Positions 1-8,058 of a stretch of 64,000 bases of DNA are shown piece after piece; within the stretch, counting starts at the first letter, position 1; every line of letters starts with the position of its first letter. The stretch is from Methylobacterium sp. 2A (lineage in GTDB: Bacteria; Pseudomonadota; Alphaproteobacteria; Rhizobiales; Beijerinckiaceae): NCBI RefSeq assembly GCF_009806555.1, contig NZ_VUOK01000018.1:307499-371498 (forward strand). The letters are read 5' to 3'. The notes below the pieces were generated by a model, which saw nothing but the letters and a program-made list of their open reading frames with translations, made no database searches and was not told the DNA's origin. A program made the position numbers and the translations under genes.

Positions 1-441
1 GAGGGGCGCGCGCCCCGGGGCGAGCGGCCGCCCTACGATCCGATGGATCCGGAGCGGATCGCCGCCATGGGACCCGCCGTCTGGTTCCGGCTCAATCTCG
101 GCCGCCGCGACAACGCCGACCCGCGCCGCCTGCTGCCGATGCTCACCCGCCGGGGCGGGATCGGCCGCCAGGAGATCGGGGCGATCCGGATCTTCGACCG
201 CGAGACCAAGTTCGAGGTGCGCGGCAACGCGGCGGCGCGCTTCGCCGAGGCTTTTGCTCGTAACGGCTCGCCGGAGATCCAGGTCGAGGCTTTGTCGGGC
301 GATGGCGCACCGGCCGAGCGGCCCGGCCGCGGCGGGCCGAAGGGGTTTGCGAGCCCACGGGCCGGCAAGCATCAGCGCAAGGTCGAGCGGACCGGGCCGC
401 GGCCGGAGCGCAAGCCGGATCGGCATTCGGGCCAGGGCTAG
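1..441 (+). CDS. DEAD-box RNA helicase, C-terminal end (partial)
   Basis: The frame is open from the first base of the window, so the gene starts upstream. What is visible is the last 146 residues. Residues from about VWFRLNLGRRDNADP through IGAIRIFDRETKFEV fit the DbpA-type RNA-binding domain (RRM-like) that ends many bacterial DEAD-box helicases of the DbpA/DeaD type. The tail after it is basic and Gly/Arg/Pro-rich, as usual for these helicases. The helicase core motifs (Walker A, DEAD, SAT) are outside the window. The likely role is ATP-dependent remodelling of structured RNA in ribosome assembly or cold adaptation; this follows from the family and is not visible here. Confidence 0.8.
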   Translation, partial: EGRAPRGERPPYDPMDPERIAAMGPAVWFRLNLGRRDNADPRRLLPMLTRRGGIGRQEIGAIRIFDRETKFEVRGNAAARFAEAFARNGSPEIQVEALSGDGAPAERPGRGGPKGFASPRAGKHQRKVERTGPRPERKPDRHSGQG

Positions 442-530
442 GGCGGACGGGCTCGCGCCACTGCGGCGTTCGCATCGACCTGCGGCCCCACGCATTTTCG
501 TCGGAGAACAGGCGCGAACGGCCCCGCATC

Positions 531-585
531 TCTCCCTCTCCCCTTTGCGGAGGAGGGTGGCCCCCGAAGGGGGTCGGGAGAGGGG
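531..585 (+). repeat. Palindromic intergenic repeat, left copy of an inverted pair
   Basis: A CTC-rich start (CTCTCCCTCTCCCC) runs into GAGGGTGGCCCCCGAAGGGG and then TCGGGAGAGGGG, which folds on itself. A related copy in the opposite orientation lies at 649-701. The 311 bp between the helicase and the next gene hold nothing else recognisable. Layout and composition recall REP/REPIN-type dispersed elements of Rhizobiales. Confidence 0.55.
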
Positions 586-648
586 AGCAACGGTGCAGAA
601 TCAAGCTCTGCGCTGTTTCAAGGCCGCGACCTTTCCTGACGCCGCGTT

Positions 649-701
649 CCCCCCTCCCGACCCCTGCTGACGCAGGAGCCATCCTCTCCCACAGAGGGGG
701 G
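649..701 (-). repeat. Palindromic intergenic repeat, right copy of an inverted pair
   Basis: Read on the minus strand, this segment gives TCTGTGGGAGAGGATGGC, a CTCCTGC/GCAGG centre and then GGGGTCGGGAGGGGGG. This follows the same plan as the element at 531-585. The two copies are inverted and about 60 bp apart, so a transcript through both could form a long hairpin downstream of the helicase. Confidence 0.5.
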
Positions 702-752
702 ATGCGCGGGCTGTCCGGCGGCCCATCGGCTCAAATCGGTGACGCCAACCGA

Positions 753-1631
753 TCAGAACACGCTCTTCACCGCATCGCCGAGGGCGTCGACGCTCTCCTT
801 CAGCTTGCGGCCGGCGGGTGCCAGGGACGGCAGCTTGATCCCGAGCACCTCCGTCTCCTCCGGTTCTGCGGTCTCGGCCTGCGCGACGGTGGCGGAGGCG
901 GTGCGCTTGGCCTTCTCGGCCGTCTTCATCGGCGCCGTCTTCATCGGCGCCGGCTTGGCGGCGACGGTCTGGGCGGCCGGCTTCGCGGTCCTCTCCGGCG
1001 GTGCCGACGGCGCCGCGGCGGCGACGGGCTTGGCGGCCGGTTCGGCCGGCGCGTGGGTGAGCACGTGAGCCCGCACGGTCTCGGACGGGCGCGGCGCCTG
1101 AAGCGCGGCCGTGCGGCTCGGCGGAAGCGGGACGACCTGACGGGCCGCCGCGAGCGGTGCCACCGGGGTCGGCGTCGGGATGCGCCGCGTCGGCGGCACG
1201 GGGGCATCCGCGGCCTTGGCGGGCGGCGCTGCCGCGGCCTTGGCGGGCGCCACGGCCAGGACCTTGCCCGGCGCGGCCGCTGGGGTGAACGCCTCGGGCA
1301 GCGATGCCATGCGCGGGGCCGGCGCCACCGGTTCGGCAGGCTTCACCTCCGGGGCCGCGGCCGCGACGGTTCCGGCCACGGCCGGAAGCCCGTCCTTCAG
1401 GTCGGGCCAATCCTCGGCCCGGCCCGGGGCGGCGGTGATCTTCATCGGGGGCGGCGCGGCGAGCCCGGCCATCAGCGTCGAGGCGGCGACCCCGAAGCCG
1501 CCGAGCCCGCCGATCCCGGCCAGCCCGAACAGAACGATGCGCAGGTTGAGCGCACGGCGCGGGGGCGCTGCCGGAATCCGGGTCTCCCGGGTCTCCCGGG
1601 TCTCAGAGGGGTCCAGAGCGAGATCGATCAT
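753..1631 (-). CDS. Ala/Pro-rich membrane-anchored hypothetical protein
   Basis: 292 residues from an ATG at 1631. A longer reading frame exists upstream but has no supporting features. One hydrophobic segment (about residues 31-56) follows an Arg-rich stretch, suggesting a type II membrane anchor. The rest is a low-complexity Ala/Pro/Lys region typical of an envelope-spanning linker, ending in a short amphipathic segment (LKESVDALGDAVKSVF). Near the N-terminus TRETRETR is encoded by a short 9-bp tandem repeat around 1577-1606. The function is not recognised; the architecture resembles TonB- or SPOR-like spanning proteins but no such domain is visible. It is transcribed divergently from the two-component genes. 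Confidence 0.6.
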   Translation of the reverse strand: MIDLALDPSETRETRETRIPAAPPRRALNLRIVLFGLAGIGGLGGFGVAASTLMAGLAAPPPMKITAAPGRAEDWPDLKDGLPAVAGTVAAAAPEVKPAEPVAPAPRMASLPEAFTPAAAPGKVLAVAPAKAAAAPPAKAADAPVPPTRRIPTPTPVAPLAAARQVVPLPPSRTAALQAPRPSETVRAHVLTHAPAEPAAKPVAAAAPSAPPERTAKPAAQTVAAKPAPMKTAPMKTAEKAKRTASATVAQAETAEPEETEVLGIKLPSLAPAGRKLKESVDALGDAVKSVF

Positions 1632-1877
1632 GGTCCGGGGTCTCTGACACGATGTGCGCTGCGCGCGACCGGGCCCCCATGACCGATCGCCTTCCTCCAT
1701 CCAGCCGGAGGCGGTTCGACTCTGTCGCCAGTAGAGGAGCCGCAATACGGCGCAATGATGTCGGTCTAAGTCTGGGCGCGGGCCAGTCGAGCCAGCTCTA
1801 TCCACAGGATATGCTGCGACGGCTTAACGATCCGTCATCGATCGGCGCCTCGGAAGCCCGGTATCGACAGGGGCCGC

Positions 1878-3344
1878 ATGGACTTCGCCTGCCTGCCCGC
1901 TATGGCTCTCGGCGTGGACGCGCGACCGACTCATCTTCCGATGCCCGATACGCCCGCGAACCGGCCCGGGCGCTGGCCCTGGGCCATGTGGTCGACCCGC
2001 GCGCGGCTCGTCGCCGTGGTGCTGCTCATCGACGCGCTGGCGGCTTTGATCTCCTGCGGCGTGATCGTGCTCAACGCCCGCAACGCGGTGCGGATCGAGA
2101 CCCGGGCCTCGCTGGCGACCGTGGAGTCGCTGGTCGCCGACACGATCCGCCTTTCCGAGACGACCCCGCCCGAGAGCCTGCTCCAGACCCTCGACCTGCG
2201 CTTCAAGGTGCTGCGGCACGTCCGGGTCGCCGTCCTCGACGATTCCGGCACGCGCATCGGCAGCCCGGCCGAGGCCCATCGCGCCCCGCGCGAGGCGCCG
2301 CGCTGGTTCGCCGACCTGATCATGCCGCCGATCGAGCGCCACACCCTCCCGATCACCGTGAACGGGCAGCGTCTCGGCACCGCGCAGATCACCACCCAGC
2401 CCCTCGACGAGATCGACGAGATCTGGGGCTACGCCCGGGCGCTCTCGCTGACCACCGCGGCGATCAACGTCGCCATGCTGATCGCGCTCTACGTCGCCCT
2501 CGGCCGTATCCTGGCGCCCCTGCGGCGGCTCGGCGCCGGCCTGACGCAGCTGGAGCACCACGATTACACCGCCCGCTTGGAGGCCCCCGGCGCCCGGGAA
2601 CTCGCGGTCATCGCCGAGCGCTTCAACAAGGTGGCGGCGGCCCTCGGCGAGGTCCGCGCCGCCAACGGGCGCCTCAACCGGCAATTGCTCACCGCGCAGG
2701 ACGACGAGCGCCGCCGCACCGCCCTCGAACTCCACGACGAGTTCGGTCCCTGCCTGTTCGCGCTGGAGGCGAACGCCGCCTCGATCGCCCGGATCGCCTC
2801 GGGTCCGACCGAGCCGAGCCGCGAGAAGCTCGCCGCGCGGGCCGCCGAGATCAGCGCCATCGTGGGGCAGGTCCAGACCGTCAACAGGGAGTTGCTGAAC
2901 CGTCTGCGGCCGCACGGTCTCGGGCAGGCGCCGCTCGCCACCTGCCTCGATCTCCTCCTGCGCGGCTTCGCCCGGCGCCACCCCGGCCTCGAGTTCGTCG
3001 GCCGGTTCGACGGGTTGGCGCGCGGCTACGGCGACCTCGTGGACCTCACCGTGTTCCGCTGCGTGCAGGAGAGCGCCACCAACGCCGTGCGACACGGCGC
3101 CGCCACCCGGGTCGAGGCGGAGGCCGCCGAGAGTGACGGCCATCTGACGGTCACCATCCGCGACAATGGGACCGGCATCCCGAACGAGCACGGCACCGGG
3201 CTCGGTCTGTCGGGGATGCGCGAGCGCGTCGAGGCCCTGGGCGGCACCTTCGCCCTTGACAATGCCGGCCCCGGCGCAATCGTCCGGATCGTGATCCCCG
3301 TTCCGCCGGACCGGGTCGACGAGAACGCTTCACCGAGCGCATGA
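1878..3344 (+). CDS. Membrane sensor histidine kinase (NarX/HisKA_3 type)
   Basis: The protein is about 488 residues. The N-terminus has a membrane segment at about 44-66, a sensor region of roughly 120 residues outside the membrane, and a second membrane segment at about 190-210 followed by a HAMP-like linker. The dimerisation helix has the HisKA_3 pattern with ALELHDEFG, the phospho-acceptor being His286. The ATP-binding domain shows the N box (ESATNAVRHG, about 397-406) and G boxes (DNGTGIP and GTGLGLSGMRERV). The ATG at 1878 has an AGGGG upstream; a later ATG at 1941 has none. The stop overlaps the response-regulator start by 4 bp, indicating translational coupling. The signal sensed is unknown. 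Confidence 0.9.
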   Translation: MDFACLPAMALGVDARPTHLPMPDTPANRPGRWPWAMWSTRARLVAVVLLIDALAALISCGVIVLNARNAVRIETRASLATVESLVADTIRLSETTPPESLLQTLDLRFKVLRHVRVAVLDDSGTRIGSPAEAHRAPREAPRWFADLIMPPIERHTLPITVNGQRLGTAQITTQPLDEIDEIWGYARALSLTTAAINVAMLIALYVALGRILAPLRRLGAGLTQLEHHDYTARLEAPGARELAVIAERFNKVAAALGEVRAANGRLNRQLLTAQDDERRRTALELHDEFGPCLFALEANAASIARIASGPTEPSREKLAARAAEISAIVGQVQTVNRELLNRLRPHGLGQAPLATCLDLLLRGFARRHPGLEFVGRFDGLARGYGDLVDLTVFRCVQESATNAVRHGAATRVEAEAAESDGHLTVTIRDNGTGIPNEHGTGLGLSGMRERVEALGGTFALDNAGPGAIVRIVIPVPPDRVDENASPSA

Positions 3345-4015
3345 ACGCCATCGCCTCCCAGATCGACATCGCCGCCACCCGCCTTCCGGTCCTCGTGATC
3401 GACGATCACCCGATCGTCCTGCAGGGCTGCCGCCGTGTGCTGGAGGATGCCGGCGTCGAGACCATCGCGGAGGCGACCACGGTGGTCGGCGGCTACCGGA
3501 TCTTCCACCGGCTCCGCCCGCCGGTGGTGATCTGCGACCTGACCTTCCAGGGCAGCGGCATGGCGGGCCTCGGCCTGATCCGCCGGATCCGCGCGGTCGC
3601 GCCGGAGACGCGGATCCTCGTGTTCAGCATGCACAACGACCCGGTGATCGTGGCCCGCGCGCTCGAAGCCGGGGCGCTCGGCTACGTCCTGAAGGATCAC
3701 GCCTCGGCCGAATTGTTCGAGGCCTTCGGCAAGGTGCGGATCGGCGAGGTCTATCTCGACCGGCGGCTCGCCACCGAGGTCGCGATGCTGCGGGCCGACG
3801 CCCGGCGCACCCCGGAATCGCAGCTCACCCCGCGCGAGCAGCAGATCCTGGCGCGGCTCGCGCAGGGGCGGTCCTACGGCGCCATCGCGAGCGACCTGTC
3901 GGTGAGCTACAAGACCGTCACCAATGCCTGCTCGCAGATGCGCCAGAAGCTCGGCGTCCGGACGCTGGCCGAGCTGATCCACGTCGCCGTCACGCACGCC
4001 CAGCGGCAGGGCTGA
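3341..4015 (+). CDS. LuxR/NarL-family response regulator
   Basis: 224 residues. The receiver domain has the acidic pair Asp21-Asp22, the phospho-acceptor Asp66 (VVICDLTF) and the conserved Lys118 (GYVLKDH). The C-terminal LuxR-type helix-turn-helix (about 160-215) starts with LTPREQQILARLAQG and contains SYKTVTNACSQMRQKLGV. It partners the kinase whose gene it overlaps. The tenA-like gene starts 1 bp after its stop, so the pair probably sits in one operon with tenA and the PfpI-type protein. The target genes cannot be read from the sequence. Confidence 0.92.
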   Translation: MNAIASQIDIAATRLPVLVIDDHPIVLQGCRRVLEDAGVETIAEATTVVGGYRIFHRLRPPVVICDLTFQGSGMAGLGLIRRIRAVAPETRILVFSMHNDPVIVARALEAGALGYVLKDHASAELFEAFGKVRIGEVYLDRRLATEVAMLRADARRTPESQLTPREQQILARLAQGRSYGAIASDLSVSYKTVTNACSQMRQKLGVRTLAELIHVAVTHAQRQG

Positions 4016-4016
4016 C

Positions 4017-4699
4017 ATGGCCGACCCTACCCACAAGGGCACGTTCTCGGAAGCAGCCTGGGCGCGCAACGTCGGCGCTTACGAAAAAATCCGGTCGATG
4101 CCGTTCAACGCCGAACTCGCCGCCGGCACGCTGCCGCAGGAAAGGTTCCGCCACTACATCGTGCAGGATGCGCATTACCTCGTCGGCTTCGGCCGGGCGC
4201 TCAGCCTCGCCGCCGCGAAGGCGCCGGATCCGGACGGGATCGTGCAGTTCGCCGCGGCCGCGCAGGAGGCCATCGTGGTGGAGCGCGCCCTGCACGGCGG
4301 CTTCTTCCGCGATTACGGCACGAGCCCGCGACCTTCGCCGCCACGCCGCTGACGCCGGCCTGCGACCATTACGTGAACTATCTGCTCGCCACCGCCTATG
4401 CCGAACCGTTCCCGGTGGTCTGCGCTGCCCTGCTGCCCTGCTTCTGGATCTACAAGGCGGTCGGCGACGACATCTTCGCCCGGGCCCAACCCGACAATCC
4501 GTACCGGGCCTGGATCGACACCTATGCGGGTGCGGATTTCGCCGAAGCGGTGGCCGCCATGATCGCCGCCGCCGACCGGGCGGCCCAGGATGTCGGCGCG
4601 GGCGAGCGGGCGCGCATGCACCGCGCCTTCACGCAGGCGACCCGTCTCGAATGGATGTTCTGGGACAGCGCCTACCGCGACGCGGCCTGGCCGCTGTGA
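4017..4699 (+). pseudogene. tenA: TenA/thiaminase-II family protein, frameshifted
   Basis: The first frame (from ATG 4017) gives a TenA N-terminus, with FRHYIVQDAHYLVGFGRAL and AAQEAIVVERALHGGFFRDYG. It then runs into a stop at 4350-4352. The other half continues in the -1 frame from about 4325 to 4699, with YAEPFPVVCAALLPCFWIY (the TenA catalytic Cys region) and TRLEWMFWDSAY. Adding one G at CCCGCGACC (about 4326-4332) restores a single 227-residue protein, the usual TenA length. TenA-type enzymes hydrolyse aminopyrimidines in thiamine salvage or degrade thiamine. The frameshift is either a real inactivation or a base-call error; the rest of the gene looks undegraded, which favours a recent event or an error. 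Confidence 0.8.
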
Positions 4700-4709
4700 C
4701 GCGCCGGTC

Positions 4710-5495
4710 GTGACAGGGCCGGCGGGTCCGCGCCGCCGGGATCTCATCGCCGCCGCGGTCGCGGCAGCGGCCGCCTGGCCGGCCCTTGCACGGGCGGACG
4801 AGGCTCCGGGCCTGATCCCGGAGGAAAAACCGGTCCGGATCGCGATGGTGCTCTATCCGGGGCTGACCGCCCTCGACCTCGTCGGACCGCAGGATCTGCT
4901 CGCGGGTTTGGCCCCCGGCAGCCTGTACCTCGTCGCCGAGGCGGCGGGTCCGGTGGTGAGCGATACCGGCCTGTCGCTGCTGGCCACGCACAGCTTCGAA
5001 ACCTGCCCGCAGGACCTCGACGTCCTGTTCGTGCCGGGGGGCGACGGGACGCCGGCGCAGATGCGCAACGCGCGGCTGCTGACCGTCCTGCGGGATCGTG
5101 CGGAGCGGGCCGCCTGGGTGACGAGCGTCTGCACCGGATCGCTGATCCTGGGCGCGGCCGGCCTGCTGCGGGGCTACCGCGCCACCTCCCACTGGTGCGT
5201 GCGCGACACGGTGCTGCCGCTCCTCGGCGCCGAGCCGGTGGCGCAGCGCGTGGTCGTCGATCGCAACCGCATGACCGGCGCGGGGATCTCGGCCGGTCTC
5301 GATCTCGGGCTGGCGCTGGCCGCGCGCCTCCGCGGATCCGCCTACGCCCGGACCGCGCAGCTCGTGGCCGAATACGCCCCGGAGCCGCCGTTCCGGGCCG
5401 GCACCCCGGCCGAGGCCGGGCCGGACGTCGTCAGGGCGGCGGACGCGATCCTGGCCGAGCTGGTCGCCGGCTCGAACGCGGCGGCGCGGCGCTGA
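4710..5495 (+). CDS. Tat-exported DJ-1/PfpI family protein, isocyanide hydratase-like
   Basis: 261 residues from a GTG at 4710. A longer frame from upstream only reads through tenA. The N-terminus PRRRDLIAAAV...ALARA is a twin-arginine-type signal peptide. The mature part has the PfpI/DJ-1 fold markers: the beta-strand IAMVLYPGLTALDLVGPQD, the VLFVPGGDG turn and the nucleophile elbow TSVCTGSLILGAAGLL with Cys141. The downstream ATSHW and VVVDRNRMTGAGISAGLDL match the isocyanide-hydratase/AraC-N branch of the family. Export is unusual for these enzymes. It lies 10 bp after tenA and probably in the same operon. The substrate is unknown. Confidence 0.8.
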   Translation: MTGPAGPRRRDLIAAAVAAAAAWPALARADEAPGLIPEEKPVRIAMVLYPGLTALDLVGPQDLLAGLAPGSLYLVAEAAGPVVSDTGLSLLATHSFETCPQDLDVLFVPGGDGTPAQMRNARLLTVLRDRAERAAWVTSVCTGSLILGAAGLLRGYRATSHWCVRDTVLPLLGAEPVAQRVVVDRNRMTGAGISAGLDLGLALAARLRGSAYARTAQLVAEYAPEPPFRAGTPAEAGPDVVRAADAILAELVAGSNAAARR

Positions 5496-5615
5496 GATCG
5501 GGGCGATGCAGCGCGGCCACGCCCCGCCTCCATCGGCGGTGCCGTGCTTGACGGCGAGAGGCGCCGGCCCGAACTGTGCGTTGCACGATCGATTGGCATC
5601 CGCCTCGGAGCCCTT

Positions 5616-6077
5616 ATGTCCCTCATCGCACGCCTGCGCGCCTACGCGGCCGAAGCCCTCGGCGTCGGCACGCACGAGGCCGTGGACGACACGCATCTCG
5701 CGGCCACCGCGCTCCTCGTCCACGTGGCGCGGGTCGACGGGATCCTGGCGGCCTCCGAGAGCGAGCGCCTGTCCCGCCTCGTGCAGGGCCATTACGCGGA
5801 CGGTCCGGAGGCGGCGCGGGCGCTGATCGCACGCGCCGCCGCGATGGATTCCGAGACCCGCGACGTGGCGAGCCTCGTCGAGATGATCCCCCACGAGGCC
5901 AACACGACCGAGCGCCGGGAGCTTCTCGCGATGGCGTGGTCGGTCGCGGCGGCGGATGGCCGGGTCGACGAGTTCGAGGAGGCCCTGGTGGAGCGGCTCG
6001 GCCGGCTCCTCGGCTTCGACGACGGCGCCATCGCGTCCGCGCGTCGGACCGGGCAGCAGCAGGCCGGGCTGGCGTAA
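5616..6077 (+). CDS. TerB-like tellurite-resistance family protein
   Basis: 153 residues from the ATG at 5616, which has CGGAG just upstream; the frame extends further upstream without a ribosome site. The sequence is an all-helical TerB-type repeat: AATALLVHVARVDGILAASE and, about 80 residues later, LAMAWSVAAADGRVDEFEE. These are the two acidic helix-loop elements (xxDGxxxxxE) typical of TerB/DjlA-N-like domains that bind metal. Despite the family name, a role in tellurite resistance should not be assumed. It is followed 15 bp later by the cidA/lrgB pair in the same direction. Confidence 0.8.
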   Translation: MSLIARLRAYAAEALGVGTHEAVDDTHLAATALLVHVARVDGILAASESERLSRLVQGHYADGPEAARALIARAAAMDSETRDVASLVEMIPHEANTTERRELLAMAWSVAAADGRVDEFEEALVERLGRLLGFDDGAIASARRTGQQQAGLA

Positions 6078-6092
6078 GGGGCGGCCGGGGCG

Positions 6093-6497
6093 ATGATCGC
6101 GAGCCTGGCGCTCATCCTGCTGGCGCAACTCGTGGGCGAGGCGATCGCCCGCGGGGCCCATGTGCCGATCCCCGGACCGGTGATCGGCATGGGGTTGATG
6201 TTCGGCTTCCTGCTCCTGCGCGACAGCGCCCGGTTCGGCCTGCCCCGCTTTCTCCCGAAGCCGCTGACCGACGGCACCCTCGAGAATACGGCGCGGGGGC
6301 TCCTGATGAACCTGTCGCTGATGTTCGTCCCGGCGGGCGTCGGCGTCGTCGGCCGGCTCGACCTGCTGCGGTCGCAGGGCGTCAAGCTCGCGATCGTGCT
6401 GGTGGTGTCGACGGCGCTCTCGCTGCTGGTCACCGTGCTGGTATTCCGCGCGGTCGCGCTCCTGGTCGAGGGGCGCGGGACGGATGGGGAGTCCTGA
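6093..6497 (+). CDS. CidA/LrgA family holin-like membrane protein
   Basis: 134 residues with four predicted membrane helices. The family signature IPGPVIGMGLMFGFLLLRD is present near the N-terminus, and LENTARGLLMNLSLMFVPAGVGV follows, as in CidA/LrgA. In other bacteria the partner pair CidA/LrgA and CidB/LrgB influences murein hydrolase activity and carries overflow metabolites such as pyruvate. It lies 3 bp before the LrgB-type gene, the standard arrangement. Confidence 0.9.
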   Translation: MIASLALILLAQLVGEAIARGAHVPIPGPVIGMGLMFGFLLLRDSARFGLPRFLPKPLTDGTLENTARGLLMNLSLMFVPAGVGVVGRLDLLRSQGVKLAIVLVVSTALSLLVTVLVFRAVALLVEGRGTDGES

Positions 6498-6500
6498 CGC

Positions 6501-7217
6501 GTGAGCGGCGACTTCTCCCTCTGGGTCTACCTCGCCAAGACGCCGCTGCTGTGGCTGACGGTGACGCTGACCGCCTACGTCCTGGCCGACCGGATCGCCG
6601 CCGCGACCGGCCGGCACCCGATCGCCAATCCGGTGCTGATCACGGTGACGCTGGTCGGCGGCGTGCTGGCGCTCACCGGCACGCCCTATCCGGTGTATTT
6701 CGAGGGCGCGCAGTTCGTGCACTTCCTGCTCGGGCCGGCCACCGTCGTGCTGGCCATGCCGCTCTACGAGCGGCGGGCCACCGTGAAGCGGGCGCTGGTT
6801 CCGATGCTGACGGCTTTGGCTGCCGGCGCGGCGACGACGCTGGTCGTCGTGATCGCCCTGGCCCGGATGCTCGACATTCCGCAGCCGATCCTGGTCTCGC
6901 TCGCCCCGAAATCGGTGACGTCCGGCGTCGCCATGGGCATCGCGGCGGCGCTCGGCGGCGATCCGACGCTCACCGCGATCCTGGTGATCCTCACCGGCAT
7001 CATCGGGGCGATTCTGGTGACGCCGATGATGAACGCGCTCAAGATTCAGGACATGCGCGCCCGCGGCTTCGCGGCCGGGCTGGCCGCCCACGGCATCGGC
7101 ACGGCGCGGGCCTTCCAGGTGAGCGAGGTCGCCGGCACCTTCGCGGGCATCGCCATGGGGCTCAACGCCTTCCTGACGGCGATCCTGGCGCCGCTGGCGC
7201 TGCATCTGCTGTTCTAA
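6501..7217 (+). CDS. lrgB: LrgB family membrane protein
   Basis: 238 residues, starting with GTG at 6501 directly behind the cidA-type stop. It is highly hydrophobic with multiple helices. Family landmarks are NPVLITVTL near residue 50, PATVVLAMPLYERR, LAPKSVTSGVAMGIA and AHGIGTARAFQVSEVAGTFAGIAMGLN. The length is normal for LrgB/YohK. It is expected to work in the inner membrane with the preceding CidA-type partner. A weak hairpin (GGTTTT/AAAACC, 7242-7259) lies just downstream. Confidence 0.92.
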   Translation: MSGDFSLWVYLAKTPLLWLTVTLTAYVLADRIAAATGRHPIANPVLITVTLVGGVLALTGTPYPVYFEGAQFVHFLLGPATVVLAMPLYERRATVKRALVPMLTALAAGAATTLVVVIALARMLDIPQPILVSLAPKSVTSGVAMGIAAALGGDPTLTAILVILTGIIGAILVTPMMNALKIQDMRARGFAAGLAAHGIGTARAFQVSEVAGTFAGIAMGLNAFLTAILAPLALHLLF

Positions 7218-7636
7218 GCAGGCTTCGCAGCAGGGGCCGCCGGTTTTGCGACGAAAACCTGCGGGCCAGCCCGGGACCTCATTGGACGGCGCGTCGGCCT
7301 GCCAACGGGAGTCTGCTGAGGCGCGGGCACGTCATCGGCTTCGTTGCGTTCGGGCCGAGCCACGCCTCCGATCCGGACATCGTCGTCGAAATGGCTCGAC
7401 CCGCCGCGTTCTGCCGTCCTCAACAGTATCGCATCGCACGTGGCCAACGTTCGCGCCGAGGGGCGCGCATGCCGAATCGGCGTTGACTGCAATTACATAT
7501 TTTAGGTAGAGTGAATCAACAAACAATTCGCGTCTTAGTTGTGTCTGCAGTTCGACAAAACAGGTCTGACGAACGGCCGGCACCGCAAACACGCCCATAA
7601 ACAACCCGTCAAATTCTGACGGGAGAGGAGGCGGCC
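7218..7636. other. Intergenic region upstream of the mucR-type gene
   Basis: 419 bp without a convincing gene. The left part is GC-rich. From about 7490 to 7600 it becomes clearly AT-richer (ATTACATATTTTAGG and later TCAACAAACAATTC), and it ends in GGGAGAGGAGG before the mucR start. MucR/Ros proteins bind AT-rich DNA in their own promoters, so autoregulation here is plausible but inferred. Confidence 0.5.
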
Positions 7637-8044
7637 ATGCGGACCACCCCGCCGAGTGTCGAAATCGCCGCCCGGATCATGAGGGCCTATGTCGCGCGCA
7701 ACAGAGTCCCTTCCGACAGCTTGCCCGAACTGCTCGCGACGGTCCACCGCGCCGTTCTGGCCCTTTACCGCCCGTCGCAGCCGTCGGTCAGGCGTGCGAC
7801 CGAGGCGCAGATCCGGGCCTCGATCCGGCCCGATGCGCTGATCAGTTTCGAGGACGGCAAACGCTACAAGACCCCGCGGCGCCACCTGACCCTCCGGGGT
7901 CTCACGCCCGAAGCCTACCGGGCCAAATGGGGCCTGCCGGTCGATTATCCCATGGTCTCGGCCATCTACAGCGCCCGCCGCTCGGACATCTCGCGCCAGA
8001 TCGGGGTCGATCAGCGGCTTCGGATGAAGACGGCGGCGGAGTAG
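7637..8044 (+). CDS. MucR/Ros family transcriptional regulator lacking zinc-finger cysteines
   Basis: 135 residues. The C-terminal half matches MucR/Ros: ISFEDGKRYKTPRRHL, LTPEAYRAKWGLPVDYPMV and YSARRSDISRQIG. In classical Ros the segment before EDGK carries Cys-x2-Cys, which with two His binds zinc. Here the whole protein has no cysteine; the position is occupied by ALISFEDG. Zinc-independent Ros homologues are known in Mesorhizobium, so the fold may be kept. Upstream is an AT-rich region and a strong GGAGAGGAGG ribosome site. It converges with the glycoside hydrolase gene, 14 bp away. Confidence 0.88.
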   Translation: MRTTPPSVEIAARIMRAYVARNRVPSDSLPELLATVHRAVLALYRPSQPSVRRATEAQIRASIRPDALISFEDGKRYKTPRRHLTLRGLTPEAYRAKWGLPVDYPMVSAIYSARRSDISRQIGVDQRLRMKTAAE

Positions 8045-8058
8045 CCGGACGCTGCGGC

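Noticed and set aside
3900..4016. TPP riboswitch ahead of tenA
   Set aside because: tenA starts 1 bp after the response regulator and no THI-box-like sequence is seen; regulation is more likely through the operon promoter.
7214..7492. Minus-strand frame of 92 codons after lrgB
   Set aside because: No ribosome site, no homology and Arg/Pro-rich composition; it overlaps the end of lrgB.
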